Assembly: GCF_009727055.1 (NCBI RefSeq)
Contig: NC_052357.1
Span: forward strand, 8,503,742 to 8,567,741
Source of the DNA: Benincasa hispida
Lineage: Eukaryota; Streptophyta; Magnoliopsida; Cucurbitales; Cucurbitaceae
DNA: 64,000 nt
Direction: 5' to 3'
Shown: positions 11,815 to 24,700 of the stretch, in pieces
How the letters are laid out: every line of letters begins with the position of its first letter
Numbering within the stretch: position 1 is the first letter of the stretch
Notes under the pieces: model-generated
The model's database searches: none
Seen by the model: the letters and a program-made list of their open reading frames with translations, nothing else
Told to the model about the DNA's origin: nothing
Made by a program: the position numbers and the translations under genes

Positions 11815-13593
11815 TGTTGAGAATGTCCTAGAACTCGTAATTCGTGTTAAATATTCTATTTAATCAATAACAATAACTTATTGAGTTTGCATCTTATTAT
11901 GAAAATCCAAAAACGCATCCTTGACTATAGTCTGAATGCTATAACTTTATGTAATGACATAAACAGGATCAAGTTGACAGTATATAGCCTAAATGGTCTA
12001 ATAAGTATACGGATAAAATTGGGTATCTCATCCTGGTAATACTATTGAATGCGGCCCACTCTGTAGTTGTTACAAGAAGTTGTAAGGTGCTACAAACAAT
12101 GTGATCCACAAATCGTTCATGTTGAGACATGAGAGTGGGGGCATCCTATACAATGAGTTTGCATATAGACTGGACCACGAAAATAGTCACTTTTCTTTGT
12201 AACGACCACTTACTGTTAAAACTGACTATTTCATTTATTATATAATCTAGGTTAACTCGATCTTAATCCTAAGCTAGCTATGAACTCCTGTTTGTTTGGA
12301 ATTATCCTTTGATCTGCAAACGGTGAGAGTAGTCCAACAACACTGCTCAATAAGTTTACCATTTTTGGGATAAGACTGGATGAATAGCTAGGGACATAGT
12401 CTTGCAAGATGGAATTCACTCCTACCTTATTTAGGATTAGCATATAGGTTGTTCTCTTAAGTACTGACTCCAGGTCTTGAACAATCGGGGACCCGCCTTC
12501 TCATGATAGAGAAAAGATTTGATTCATAGAGATTATGAATCAGAATTGTTCATTAGAGGATCAGTAGGAACTTAAGGAACAAGATGTAGTCACAGGGGTA
12601 AGACGGTATTTTTGACCTAACTGTGATTACGAACAACCTGTGAAGGATCAACTTACTGATTATGATTATTAAGTGGACATAATATATCTACCGTGAGGGG
12701 AGTTCAACTATGGGCTATAGTGGTGTCCCATTAGTTAACAAATGGGGGTTAGATCGGACTAATGAGTTTAGCCGATTAATCTCGAATTGTTGGAGCCCAT
12801 GATCTGTAGGTTCGCAAGGTCCCCCTACTAGCTTGTAAATGGAAGCTTTAGGATAGCTTGAGAAATTAATTTGAAACGTTCAAATTAAATGAAACAAGAG
12901 AATAAATATTTAAATATGATTTAAATATATAAAGATGATTATTGTGAAAAAAATAATTTAATATTTGATATTAGATTAATTAATTTTTTAAAAAATTAAT
13001 TTAAGAAAATAAAATTTTGAATTAAAATGATTTTAAATCATTTTTGGTTTTAAAAAAAGAATGGAAATTCGTTTGTATGTTGCACAAAAATGGAAAATGG
13101 GTTTTTTCCATTATCATCATCTTTATGCTCACACAAAAAGAATTATCTTCTCTTCTTTGATTCTCCAAGCATGAGCTACAAGCCATGCACTCCATCTCTT
13201 TACATGTTCATCTATTATATATAAAGAAGAGTGGAGTTGTTGGAGAGGAGGATAATACAGAATTTCGAGAGAATTTTTTCTTAAGAAGAAGCTGTCTTCT
13301 TCAATTGTGTTGCTATGAGTTTCTCTGGTTTCTTCACATCTTCAAACTGTTCTTAAATCCCACAACTCTGCCTAAAGCTCCAAAAGCGTAGTAAGGAAGG
13401 CTTTGAGGTGTTTCACGTTGATAAGAAGTGAAGACAGCAGCTGAACAGGCGTTTTCTTGGAGAGTTCATCAAAGGTATGTTCAGAAAACCCATTTTTTTT
13501 TAGAAAAACATGCTTTAATTTTTGCTAAAATTAGTGAATTAGAAAGCTTGTGGATCTTGATACTTCTGCTACATGTTTTTTTTTACTCTTTCA
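11815..13593 (+). repeat. 3' LTR of the copia element
   Basis: It starts TGTTGAGAATGTCC and ends CTCTTTCA, matching the 5' LTR with scattered substitutions and small indels. The flanking CAAGG is the near-copy of CAAAG before the 5' LTR. The TATA-like run is repeated at about 13214-13224. The small ORFs inside are not genes. Confidence 0.9.
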
Positions 13594-13769
13594 CAAGGAT
13601 TCCTCCCATATAAGATGATGAGACTCGTAGTCCATAGGACCATAATACCCCTCCTTAGCGAATCCACATAGGTGGGCATCCACTGCAACCTCGGACATGC
13701 TTGCGTGGGATGCCCCTCGAGTAGGCAACGCCCGCATACCTCTACTTGCTGCGATCTCCTTTTCACCAA
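13594..13769 (-). pseudogene. Gag zinc-knuckle fragment of the gypsy-type element
   Basis: On the minus strand the frame encodes VCGRCLLEGHPTQACPRLQ, a C-x2-C-x4-H-x4-C zinc knuckle typical of gypsy gag. It then runs into the copia insertion at 13593. The gag continues at 3526 on the other side. Only about 210 bases separate it from the primer-binding site at 13983, so the gag N-terminal part is missing. Confidence 0.6.
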
Positions 13770-13970
13770 GTGGCTAACTAAGAAAGTTCAACTCGAGCAA
13801 TTTCGTGGCAAGAGGCCACTTACCTCGTCATCAAAATTTGCAACTTGGCATTCAGACGTCCAAATAGATTCGAAAATCTCTGTCATGCTTAACTGACACA
13901 AAAAGAAAACAAATCAAAGCAAAAGAAACTTTAACCAAAAACTAACTAAGAAGAACGAATTGCCTTCCCT

Positions 13971-13983
13971 GGCAATGGCACCA
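13971..13983 (-). other. Primer-binding site of the gypsy-type element
   Basis: The minus strand reads TGGTGCCATTGCC followed by AGGGAAGG. This is close to the TGGCGCCGTTGCCGGGG type of primer-binding site seen in many plant gypsy elements. Three bases separate it from the LTR at 13987, which sets the element on the minus strand. Confidence 0.65.
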
Positions 13984-13986
13984 ATT

Positions 13987-15309
13987 TGGTGGGGTCGAGT
14001 TTACCGTTGCTCGTAAACTCGCGCCTTACGCAAATTAATATTTATAAATCACCGAACCAAACTACTATTATACTAACTGATTAGTACAAACGGCAAGTCC
14101 GGGTCGAACCTTAGGAAGCACGGAAGATTAGTTCATCGAAGCTCGGTTTTTAGTAAAAAGTATAAATGGAAGGGGGGGGGGGGCTTTGGTGTAGATTGAT
14201 AAACGGAGTTGCATAAAATAAAATGCAAGAAAAGTAAAGATAGAAGTGTAATTAGTCAAGATATCTTAGCTTAGAGAAATGGATTCACCCAATGTAATTT
14301 AGATCATTGACCCAATTTATTACTTAAACTTATTGTTTATGCTTAGCCCAATTGATTGGAATCCCAACCAATGGTCCTAATTATCTAATTAATCAAAATG
14401 CACAGAAAACGAATCCGCTCCATACAAATTAACGAATCGCATTAAGTTCTAGGGATTACACTAAGATGAGTGTTTAACTTCCAATGTCGAATTAAACAAT
14501 CAATATGGTTTTTCTCTCAGTTGATAGAAGTAGTCCTTTTTGCCTAACGAACCCATTGCTTCCAATAGGATTAACTTATAAATATGTGTCAAATATTACA
14601 AGTTAATCACAAAGCATTAGAATCACACAACAAAATTATTGGGCATTAATCAATAATTAAAATCATGCAATTCATAAATACAAATTCGGATTAAAACCCA
14701 TAGACAAGTTTGTATACATCAATAAATCGAAATCTCAAGAAATTACATCGAGTTCCTCCGAATCCCTAAACTAAGAAACCAAAATCTTAACTTCCCATGA
14801 AGTATGAGAAGCTACAATCTGGCATCTACTCGATAAATTACTAAAGAAACGCCCAAAATACAAAGTGGAAGAGAAAAGAGAGGGAAAATTCAATTGGAGG
14901 CAAAAGGTGGGCGTATATTTCTGATCTAAAGCAAAGAGACATATATATAAGAGTTGGTTGCAGCATCGCAACGCTGCCTTGCCTTGCGCGCACGTCCGTC
15001 ATGATGTTCGCAATGTTGCAACACTGCCCTGTTTTACCCAAAAATAGGCAACTACTGCCTTATAGCATTGCGCAACCCTCGTTTGAGCATTGCAACTCTT
15101 CGTTCGGGGGTATTTTTGTCCTTTCACGTCCCTTTAAAGTCCGATTGATCAAATTATCTTCTAGTTGCTCCAAATTAATCCTAAATAGCTCGTAACAACT
15201 GATTCTACCTCTAAGATGCTCAATACCTACAAAATCATCAAAGAAACACATTAAACATAGTAACGACCTAAAATTAAAAAGAGGAAAATAGCACATTTTC
15301 GGTGCTATC
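13987..15309 (-). repeat. Upstream LTR of the gypsy-type element (minus strand)
   Basis: Read on the minus strand it begins TGATAGCACCGAAAATG at 15309 and ends with CCCCACCA at 13987, next to the primer-binding site. Its 5' third matches the truncated LTR at 779-1201. A run of 12-13 G lies at about 14170. The element inserted into another LTR (15310-16437). Its target duplication cannot be checked because the other end is broken. Confidence 0.75.
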
Positions 15310-16437
15310 AGTAATATCGGGGATAAAACATCTATTAACCTAGCAGTTATTACGAACAACCTGTGAAGGGTTAACTTACTAATCATGGTTATATTGAGTG
15401 AACATAATTATATCTACAGTGAGGGGAGTGCAACTACTAGGCTTTTGTAGAATGACCCGGTAGTTAACGAATGTTGATTAGTTCAGTTTGAAGAGTTTAG
15501 CCAATTAATCTCGGATCATTAGAGCCCATGATCTGTAAGTCCATTGGTCCCTCTACTAGCTCACAAACGGAATAAACCTTAGAATAGAGTGATGAGTTTA
15601 ATTTGAAACGTTCAAATTTGAATTAAGGGAATTAGTAATTATATGCGATATAATTACACGTTTAATTATTGAATTAAACGAGAATGGAGAATCATTTTAT
15701 ATTTAAATATGATTTAAATATTAATTACATGAATTGAGATTCATGGTTGTGAAATTGGTATTTAAGTAATTTAATATTTGATATTAAATCAATAGAATTA
15801 ATTAAGTTGTTTAATTAATTATTAATTTTATTTGAAAAATTAATTTTTGAATTAAATAATGAAATTTCAATTTATTTAAAGAATTAAAAACTGAAATTTG
15901 ATATTAATTTTAAAAAAGAATTAAAAAAAATAATAATAAAATGGATTTTGGAGAAATCTACTAAAAGTGGGATTTTCCCACTTGCATGAACACCAAAAAT
16001 CCTACTCACAATTCAAGTATGAGATGTCTATTTGAGGTGCAATTTGATTGCATGAAGATAGAGAACAAAACTTAAGGTTTTTGGGCTGAGATGATAGCCA
16101 TGCATTCTAAATTTTTGAAAAAAATTTACTGAAGAAGTGTTCTTCACTCTCCAGGTGAAAACCATACTTTTCCCACTCAAATTCCCATTATTCAGCTTAT
16201 TTTGATTCCCACAAATCAATCAAAGGTCCAAAAAAATAGTAGGGAAGATCAAGTGGTGGTCTACTACAAATTGCTAAGGAGAATTAAGCTGAAATTTGAA
16301 GAATTTTGAAGTCTTCAAAGGTAATTTCTGAAACCCTCTTTTTATTCAATAAGCATGTTATCTTAATTGCTAAAATTGATGAATTAGAATGCTTATTGAT
16401 CCTAATTTCTTTTGCTAATTGCATGCTAACTCCATCA
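15310..16437 (+). repeat. 3' two-thirds of a copia-type LTR
   Basis: Homologous to about 4310-5279 of the copia 5' LTR: ATTACGAACAACCTGTGAAG, the segment with GTGAGGGGAGT, and the tail with TTAGAATGCTTATTGATCC. It ends CCATCA at 16437, where the DUF1985 gene starts. The first part is missing, replaced by the gypsy-type element. The divergence is higher than between the two LTRs of the copia element, so this is a different, older copy. ORFs inside it (for instance 16284-16562) overlap the junction and are not genes. Confidence 0.65.
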
Positions 16438-19400
16438 GATGGGAGTGGTTCTGGTGAGGGTGTGATCGGCGATAGGGTCGATGGGAGTGGTGCTAAAGAG
16501 GGTGGTGGCATCATGGTAATAGACTGAATAGTAGTATTCATTTTGACATGTTGTTTGTCCACACCATCATGCCCATCATCACGTGGCTCATCCTCCCCAT
16601 CATGATCATCACATGGCTCATCCTCTCTATCATGGTCACATGGCTCGTCCTTCTCATAGTTCTACACAATTACACCATTTCGTTAGTACGAAATGCATAA
16701 AACACATAGACTAAGTGACTCATCCACAAACTGTGAAATATACATACTCGACATAATGTTTTCAATATCTAAGTGATTGCCCGTAGTTGTACCTTCACCT
16801 CCCCTAAATCAAACTTCACCTCTCCTAATGTAGTCTCCACTCTCGTGACCTGCTCGTCTCGGATTTGTAAATGGTCTATACTCTGAACCCTCATCTTGTT
16901 TGAGTTAACATTTGGCTCTGGTACACGACGATCTGACTCATTGGCTCAAATTCCTCTTCGTGGCAAGACTCATGCTTGAATTGGAAAGTCATATAGTCCC
17001 CCTCATTAGGTTCACGTGTCTCAAATACCTCATCCTAGCTAATGTCTGTCAGTTCTCCTTCTGAGCTTCTTGACACTAACAACATCAGATCATCCTCCTA
17101 AAGCTCCAAATACAATGGGTATTCTTCAACTCGAGTGTCTCTAAATTGCCTCTCCGCATCAGACATTGTTAACAGGGTGATCAACCACTACATGACAAAC
17201 ATATTGTAAACAATGTCAAATAACATTAAATACTAAAACAATGTGAAGTGGTGTTTGTTACTCACTGTATGGAAGTTGAAGACATCTTTCTACAATAGCT
17301 AATGAATGAGAGCATGACCACCTTAGAAATGGAGACATTGAATTATTATTAAGTCGAACTACAGCTCTCCCAGCAATAGTAGATATAATCTCATATGCTT
17401 AAACCTATAAAACCATTTTAATTTATTAGAAAATAATGAGAACTCATTAGACATTTTATGATAAAGAAAATGTAAAAATTGAAACCTGGAACGCGTGAGG
17501 AAATTCAGGTATATTGTACTTCAGCACATAATTCTTATTTGTTTTCACTTTCTCCTTATACGAGTTGACCTTTTCTTAGAGCATTGAAGGTTCTCTCTCA
17601 TAAAATATATCCCCAATTTAAGCTGTTGAAGTATTCAAGGTCCTTCACGACATCCAACAATGATTTATCGATGCTACTTTTTGTCTTGTATTTTCCTGTC
17701 AACCCCAACTTATAATGATACACAAGACTAACTTTCACTACGTCCAAGTCATTTTCGAACTCTAACGCCTTATAACATTCTTTAAACTTGGTGGGATGCA
17801 CTTCCTGTTGGGGTGTATGCCCTAAAGCCTCGTAGTTTTATGTTAGTTGAATCAATGGTTGATTAATTTTATATTACATGTGCAATAATCCATTAACCTA
17901 AGATCTAAGGTTATCTGATGTAACTTAAACATGTATGTGGAGACTTACAGGTGGATCACGTTTAAGTGATAACCTCAATGATCTATAGTATATAGATAAG
18001 GTTAGGTGTCTTATCCTAGTAACACTATTGATATGACCCACTTTGTAGTTGTTACAATCATTGTGAAGTGCTACAAATGATCTGATCCTGGTCATTCTCG
18101 TGGAGACATGCGAGCAGGGGTATTTTATACAAAAGAGTTTATATAAAGACGGAACCACGAAATATTAAGTCTCTCTTTATAACGTCGTTGTTAGAAGAGA
18201 CTTACATTTCACCAAGATGACCATAGGTGACTTGACCTTAATCTTGAGTGAGTTATGAACTCTTACCTATGAGGGAGATCCTTTAATTTGTATGGGTGAG
18301 ATTGGCCAGATTCGTCGACTTAATAAGCCTACTATTTTGGGTTTATCTGATTGGGGAGCTGAGAACACAACTACACAAGAAGGAATTCACTCATTCCCTA
18401 TAATTAGGGTAAGAAGATAAATTCCTCTCTTAAAGGCTGATTTCGAGGCTTGAACAATGAGGCGCCTCACCCTCTCCTAGCCCGAGAGGGGTTCAGCCAT
18501 AATTGGACTATGACTAATTGTTCATTAGAGGGATCAGTGGTACATAAGAAGTTAGATGTAACTACCGAGGTAAAATGGTAATTTGATCCAGTTGTACTTA
18601 CGAGCAATTTGTGAAGGGCACAAATATATATATATATATATATAGTGTGAAGATTTTAGCTGTCGATCTTTAGTGGAGTGACCGACAGTTTATGAATGTT
18701 GATTAATTTGATTAAAAAATTTTAATAAATTAATCTCATATCATTGGAGTTTCAATTTATAGGTCCATAAGGTCTCCTCGCTAGCTCAATGAGGACTGAT
18801 GAGAATCAAATTAATTTTAGTTTAATTTGAATTGTTCAAATTAATTATATAGGATATAGTTAAATAATGCATATTGATAGATTATATAATATAATGTATG
18901 TTGATACATTATATAATTTTATGAGAGAAATAAATATTTGAATATGATTCAAATATTAATTTTATGAATACGATTCATATAAAAATTATATGTTTTAATA
19001 TAATGTAAATATGATTCATATTAAAATTATATAGTTTTATTAGAAAAATAAATATTTGAATATGATTCAAATATTAATTATATAAATATAATTGACATAA
19101 AATCTATATGTTAAAATTTAATGTGAATATGATTCATATTAAATTTATATAGTTTCATGAGAGGGGTTGTTATTTGAATGTGATTTGAATATTAAATTAT
19201 ATGAATGTGATTTATATAAAAACTATAGGCTATATTATATGTGATATAATGTAAGTTATAGATTATATGTTATATGTGATAATGACATAGAGTTTAATAT
19301 TTATATATATTAAGTTAGTTAATATATATATTATTATTATTATTCAAAATTCAAATTATTTGAATTTGATTTTTCAAATTAAAGGAGAGGGAGTTATAAC

Positions 19401-20290
19401 TCCCTCGACTCTTCAACTCCAAATCTCATATAAAGAAAGGAGAGGGAGAGAAAAAGGTTCTCTCATCTTCATCTCCTTCCTCCTCTCCTTCTCTTTTTGT
19501 TTTGTAAAAATATTTTGTTTCTCAGAATAATCTCTCTATTCTCTTCTTTTTCCCTCATGCCAAATTTAAGTGCAAGCCCACACCTTTATATGGTTCTTGT
19601 CCCTGAGAATAATGGGGAAGACCCTTTGGTGGTGTCTTTTCTTGTTCGTTGAGTATGTAGATGCTAAGTTCGTGAGATCAGGGGAAGATGACTCGAATTG
19701 GTGAGGAACGCGAAGAATTAGTCTTTAAAGGCAAGTGATCTTTGGATTTCTTCTTCCTCTTCCTTTTTTTTTTTTTGGCTAATTGCATGTTCAATTAGAA
19801 TGCATATCGTGTTTCCATTCTCTATGATTTGCATGATTCTATAAAATTAAAATTGTGCTCAATGATTGCTTCCACTTCGGAGAATTCCAATCCCTTCACT
19901 TCCAACGCCATTAAATTCTTGAAATACTTCAATCGTAGTGATGCAGCCACTTCAACACTACGAACCAATTTAATAGGTGACTGCCACAATCTCATCACCA
20001 ATTAGAAATCCTCCTCTGAAAATTCAACAATCATCCTATCCAAGTCAAAGCTCATGGATTCAGGTCTACTACTTTCTATCTCCTTTAATAAAATATGGTG
20101 GACTAGCGGACTGTTGAAGACTATGTCCATATCCATGAATTTTTCAAACACAGACCTCCTAAAAATTTGAAGTTGCCTCTCTGTAAGATCCCTTTGATTA
20201 TCTTTTTTGCGATCCCAATGTGAGATGAAAGGCTTGTAGCCTGTACAGGAAAACGATCCTTTATTGCAATCTTCAGATTAGCTATTATAA
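16438..20290 (-). pseudogene. DUF1985/Ulp1-type gene of a broken MULE, minus strand
   Basis: Minus-strand pieces match the plus-strand gene at 42752-50995. At about 19874-20255 comes the DUF1985 start, with LVHHILLKEIE and KGLEFSEVE. At 17598-17805 it continues with ALEFENDLDVV and YFNSLNWGYIL. At 17276-17405 is the exon with AYEIISTIAGRAVV. At 16690-17190 is an acidic region (DAERQFRDTRVEEYP). Then 16560-16660 carries H/M/S-rich repeats before the gene is cut off at 16437 by an LTR. The catalytic Ulp1 part is therefore missing. A solo LTR (17806-19868) interrupts the first exon. Stops are present. It was probably a transposon-borne SUMO-protease-like gene. Confidence 0.65.
17806..19868 (+). 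mobile_element. Solo copia-type LTR inside the DUF1985 gene
   Basis: It begins TGTTGGGGTGTATGCC, and its body resembles the copia LTR family (GTAACACTATTG, TGGAGACATGCGAGC, TTCATTAGAGGGATCAGTGG). A perfect 5-base duplication, CTTCC, lies at 17801-17805 and 19869-19873. If one copy is discounted, the minus-strand reading passes from EFSEVE to VHPTKF in one open frame, which confirms both borders. The 3' end reads GATTG instead of the expected CA. No internal region remains. It holds a TA microsatellite at about 18624-18644 and an AT-rich middle at 18840-19350. A TATA-like box lies near 19430. Confidence 0.85.
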
Positions 20291-21190
20291 CGGTAGGTAA
20301 AATAAAAAAAACGGAGCTAGAGAAAAAAAAAAAGGAACAAAAATCACATTATCTTGCATTCTGTAAAAATCTCATTTTAAGCTCTCAGTCCATCCTCTCG
20401 TTGTCTCGTTTCTTCCTCTCATTCTTTTTCTCGTTTTTTCTTCTTTTTTTTTTTTTTCTCTCATTCTTTCTCTAGTTCTTCCTCTCCCTTCTTTCTCTCA
20501 TTTTTCCTCTTCCTTCTTCCTCTCTGTATTTACTTTAATTTCTTCATAAACTCTAAACCCAAGGACAATTTATGATATCAAATGCAAGCGAAAACCTAAA
20601 CCTCAATTTGTACTAGTGTTATCTTAACTTTGAAGGTGTAGGAAGGAGCAAACGAGAGAGTTGGCACGTATTGTCGTTGCAAGTTATTGGTGGAAGAAGA
20701 TAGTCTACAACTTGTTGGTGTTCGACGGTACAGAAATTGAATTAGACGCATGCAAGTTGTGGTTTCTATCGATGATTGAGAGAGATAAAACTGTTGTACT
20801 AAGGAAGAAGAAAGAAGACGAAGCGAGACGAATGAGGGAATCGAACTAAAAAATTAAAATTTAAAACAGTTGGTTTCTGTCCGATGAAGAACGAGAAGAA
20901 GGTACGAGAGAAAGGAAGCCTAAAACAAGAGGAATGCACGTGAATCCGGTACATGTGCATGCTCTGGTTTGTTTTTAACAAGAGGAAAGCATGAGAGGAA
21001 GTATTCCAAAACAAGAGGAATGAGCGAGAATCTGGGACACGTGCACGACAACGAGCGTTTTGGAGACTAAATGGACATTTCGCACGTGGCTGACGTCATC
21101 AGAAGGCTAAATTTCGAGTGTTTTTTAAAGATGGGCCAGATTTCGAGTGGGCCTCAAAATTTGACCCATCCGTATAAATTTTCCAAAAAA
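20291..21190 (-). mobile_element. Terminal region of the broken MULE
   Basis: This non-coding stretch precedes the DUF1985 gene on the minus strand. It holds CT-rich runs (20390-20530), two partial copies of ACAAGAGGAATG (about 20922 and 21010), and ends with CATCCGTATAAA at about 21168-21178, the same word found at the end of the complete MULE (55941-55952). That suggests the terminal inverted repeat of a related element. No target duplication was identified, and an ORF at 20661-20849 is not supported as a gene. Confidence 0.4.
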
Positions 21191-21700
21191 ACTCAAGTCT
21201 TTTAAGAGTTTGGCCATTATAGTAATTTTACCCAATACTGATATAAGGAGAAGGTAAAAAATCATTGATTTTTAAAACCTAGGCCAACTTTTAAAAATGG
21301 GCCATTGATGCCCATTTTTCCAAAGTAGTTCAAATAAAGTTATCCATTTCTCCATGTTGAATCCCTTCTCATTGAAGCCTGCGGTTTACAACTCTGTAAA
21401 GTCTCCGATTACCATTCTCCTTTGGTTGGGTGATTGTTTCTTTATTCAGATTATCGTATTAAGAAAATCAAGGACAAAAGAGAGAACTTTCCCAAATTAG
21501 AATTAGTGTGGACAACGGATTTCGATTTGGGAATGAAATCATCTTTTCACATGATATAAGAAAGTATTCTTCAAGATCAAGACCACCCAAAGATGAAGAA
21601 GCAATTACGGCACAATTTTTTACCCTTTATACATGAAGTCGAAATTTGTACGTTTCAAGTTTCAATCACTAAATGATAGATTCTGATCTTCTGATGAACT
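21191..21700. other. Intergenic, 3' flank of RLK1
   Basis: No gene is visible. From about 21647 (TTTGTACGTTTCAAGTTTCAA) the sequence is shared with the 3' flank of RLK2 at about 27726, so the tandem duplication includes the 3' untranslated region. Confidence 0.6.
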
Positions 21701-24700
21701 TCACCTCGCCATGGGACCTGTTTGAGGAGGCAAAACCATGTAAATGGATGTCATTTCCATGGATTCTGCTGAATAAGGAGCTTGATTCTCCGGTGTTCGA
21801 CTCAATTCTACAGCCAAGCAACTTTTCAGTTCTGCCACCACTTGATTCATTGTTGGCCTTCTCTCAGAATTCACTGATACACAAGCCATTGCTACTTCCA
21901 CTGCTTTTCGGACAGAGGTTATGTTATATTCTCCTTTTAATCTTTGGTCTGCTATGTTTCTAAAATCACCTTGAGCAACCATGGAGCCAACCCATTTAAT
22001 TATATGAACTGAATCCTGGCCTTGAGATTTCGATATCACTTGTTTGCAACATACTATCTCTAACAGAGTAAGGCCGAAGCTGTACACATCACTTTTCGGA
22101 CTCAGCCTGTTTGATGTTCTGTACCTGAGAGACAAGCCATGAAGTTTCTTATAATTTGTCTCTTTCCATGGCTTTTCTTAGGAATAGCCAAAATACATTT
22201 GCGAAATGTTTGAAATTAGTGCTTACTCTGGGTCAACGTAACTGGTATTGTCATTTGTTGGGTAGCTCTTGAAAACACCGAAGTCAGAAAGTTTGGCTTG
22301 GAATTTTTCAGTCAACAAAATGTTCGTTGGTTTCACATTTCCATGGATTATTGGTGGCTTACAACCATCATGCAGGTACTCCAGTCCTGTATTTTATAAA
22401 CTCGATACCACTCAGAGTTTAGGAATATAAAAGTAGATAATGTGTTGTAAAGAAGCTTGAATGAAACTTGTCGCACCTTGAGCTGCATCCATTGCTATTC
22501 GGAGTCTATCTTCCCAACTTATGGCACTTGAACTTTTCTCTGCATATTCAATGAAAACAATGGAAGTAGGCCTCAATTTTCATTTTTGTTGTTGAAACAA
22601 GTTTAAAATTTTCAATATAATATGGAAGCTGATGCATGTGTTTCAAATCATTGCTAGATACTAGACGATTACCATAAAGGTGCTGTGCTAAACTTCCATT
22701 GGCCATGTACTCGAAAATTAGGCCAAGGTGAGTTCCTTCGCTCAAATACCCTACAAGGTTTGTTAAGTTTCTGTGGTGAACATGAAGAAGAGCTGTAACC
22801 TGTATGAAATATGCATCCTTTTAGTCTGATAAACAAGTGTGAGGTGAATACTTTTATGAGCATCAAATATGAAATACTATATGTAAAGTACATTCCTCTA
22901 CTTTGAATTGATCGTGGCCTTGTATGGCTGATGGAGCTAGCATCTTCACAGCCACTTGAATATCATCAATTATTCCATAGTAAACTGCTCCAAAACTTCC
23001 TCTCCCAATAATCCTCACAAAATTATTGGTCATTCTCACCACTTCAGAATAAGTAAACTGACGTCTTCTGGTTTCCAAAGAATTCTCGCCAATGTTAATG
23101 TTGATTTCTGGATGATGCACCTCCTCCGCAGCATTACCTTCTTGTTTACTTTTTGATCTAGCAATCCAGAAAACAATCCCTGCAATTATGGCAATGACAA
23201 GCAGACCGCCGATTGATGCTACTACTGGAATTACAACATTGTTTTTCTTCTTCTCCTCCTTCTTTTCCACTACTATCTCCTTGTTGCATTCTACGCTGTC
23301 ATCATGAGATTTTCACAAGCAAGCTTGTTAGACTTACAGTTTGAAAGTGGAATACTATTTATGAATTCATCTATTCCATGAAAGAGACCTTAATGATAGT
23401 GAACTATCATTGAATCTTCTTACGAGTTCAGGTGGAATTGGACATGAGAGATTGTTGTTCCCCAAATTTCTGTAAAAAGAGTAAATTAATTTTCAATCAT
23501 CTTACAAATTGCATCTTCCTTCTTTGACTTCTTCGTTTTAAGTAACTTACAGAACTTTGAGGTTTGACAATTTGGACAAATCGGGTACTTTTCCTGTTAA
23601 GTCATTGTTTGACAAGTCCCTGAAATAAAAACTCAATTTATTTTGTAATTGGTCAAGGGATGAAATTGCATCTTGTTGATCCAATTTACTTGTACCATTT
23701 AAATGAGAGAACACTTACAAAATTTGTAAGGCCGTTAGATCAAATATATCAGTTGATATAAGGCCTGTCAAATTGCTCGATGACAAGTTCCTGTAAGATT
23801 TTTTATTAGTTCAATTATGCTGTTGGCTGGCTAACTTAGACGATAAGGTTATTATTTCCTAAGCGAATCGTGTATATAATGTATGTACTTACAGTGATAT
23901 GATTCTTGGGCTTGATTCATTGCTGCAACCTATACCACTCCAAGGAAATGCTCTCGGGATGCATGGATCTCCTCCCCAATCTTTGATCACTCCGTAGGTT
24001 GACTTTATTTTTGTGATTGCATCAACTAATTTCCATATAATGCATTTATTAATTATTGCCCACGTCTAAAATTTTGTGTGATTGAATGTAAAAGGCAAAA
24101 CTAAGATGCTAATAATGAAAAATGGAATCAACATACTATCTCCTTGATCTGATTCTAATTCTGAGATCTCTATATTGGAATAAATTTCAACAGCATTGAA
24201 GATTGGAGGAAGAGTTGAATTTTCACTTCGAGTAAAAGTTAAGTTGTGTTGGTTTTCGGGGTCTAATGGTTCGATGTTGTAAATGCTGCTTGCGTTCAAG
24301 TAATCAGGAATAACAGGTCCCTTCCAATATTTCCCATTATGAATAACGTTGAAGCCTCTAAACTGGTTGCGTTTAAGCTTGACCAGCTCAGCAAAGTAAA
24401 GATATACATAATACTGGGTAGTTTCATCATCTGTCTTCCATGTAAGAGAGAAGGGATCACTTGCATTTTTTGGGACTATAGTCGTTTCCATAACAATGGC
24501 TGGTGGCTGGTTCTCTGTTTGATGGACATCTACAGCAAGAGGGGTACTTAATCGATCAAAATATTTATCATTATTAGCAGGAAGCCAAATCCGATCGAAA
24601 ACATCAGAAGGGAACCTGAAACAAAGTCACTCACAGAAAAGAAATCAGCCTTTCCAGTTCAATGAAAATCCATGTTGTGATATAGAATGATTTCATCTAA

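Larger units (their letters stand above)
3527..13593 (+). mobile_element. Ty1/copia retrotransposon, near full length, decayed
   Basis: Two LTRs of about 1.75 kb in the same orientation (3527-5279, 11815-13593) flank an internal region that starts with a TGGTATCAGAGC primer-binding site and ends with the tract AAGTGGGAGAT. Protein order is gag, zinc knuckle, protease, integrase, reverse transcriptase, RNase H, which is the copia order. The flanks carry a 5-base target duplication with one mismatch (CAAAG at 3522-3526, CAAGG at 13594-13598). It sits inside the gag frame of a gypsy-type element. Many stops and frameshifts make it non-autonomous now. An unusually long leader (5294 to about 7700) separates the primer-binding site from gag. 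Confidence 0.92.

Noticed and set aside
20661..20849. A 62-codon plus-strand frame in the broken MULE end
   Set aside because: No family features; it lies in non-coding terminal sequence between CT-rich and A-rich runs.
22548..22745. Separate small genes for each RLK open piece
   Set aside because: Each piece ends at consensus splice sites with matching phases. They are exons of one gene, and the tails seen in single frames are intron read-through.
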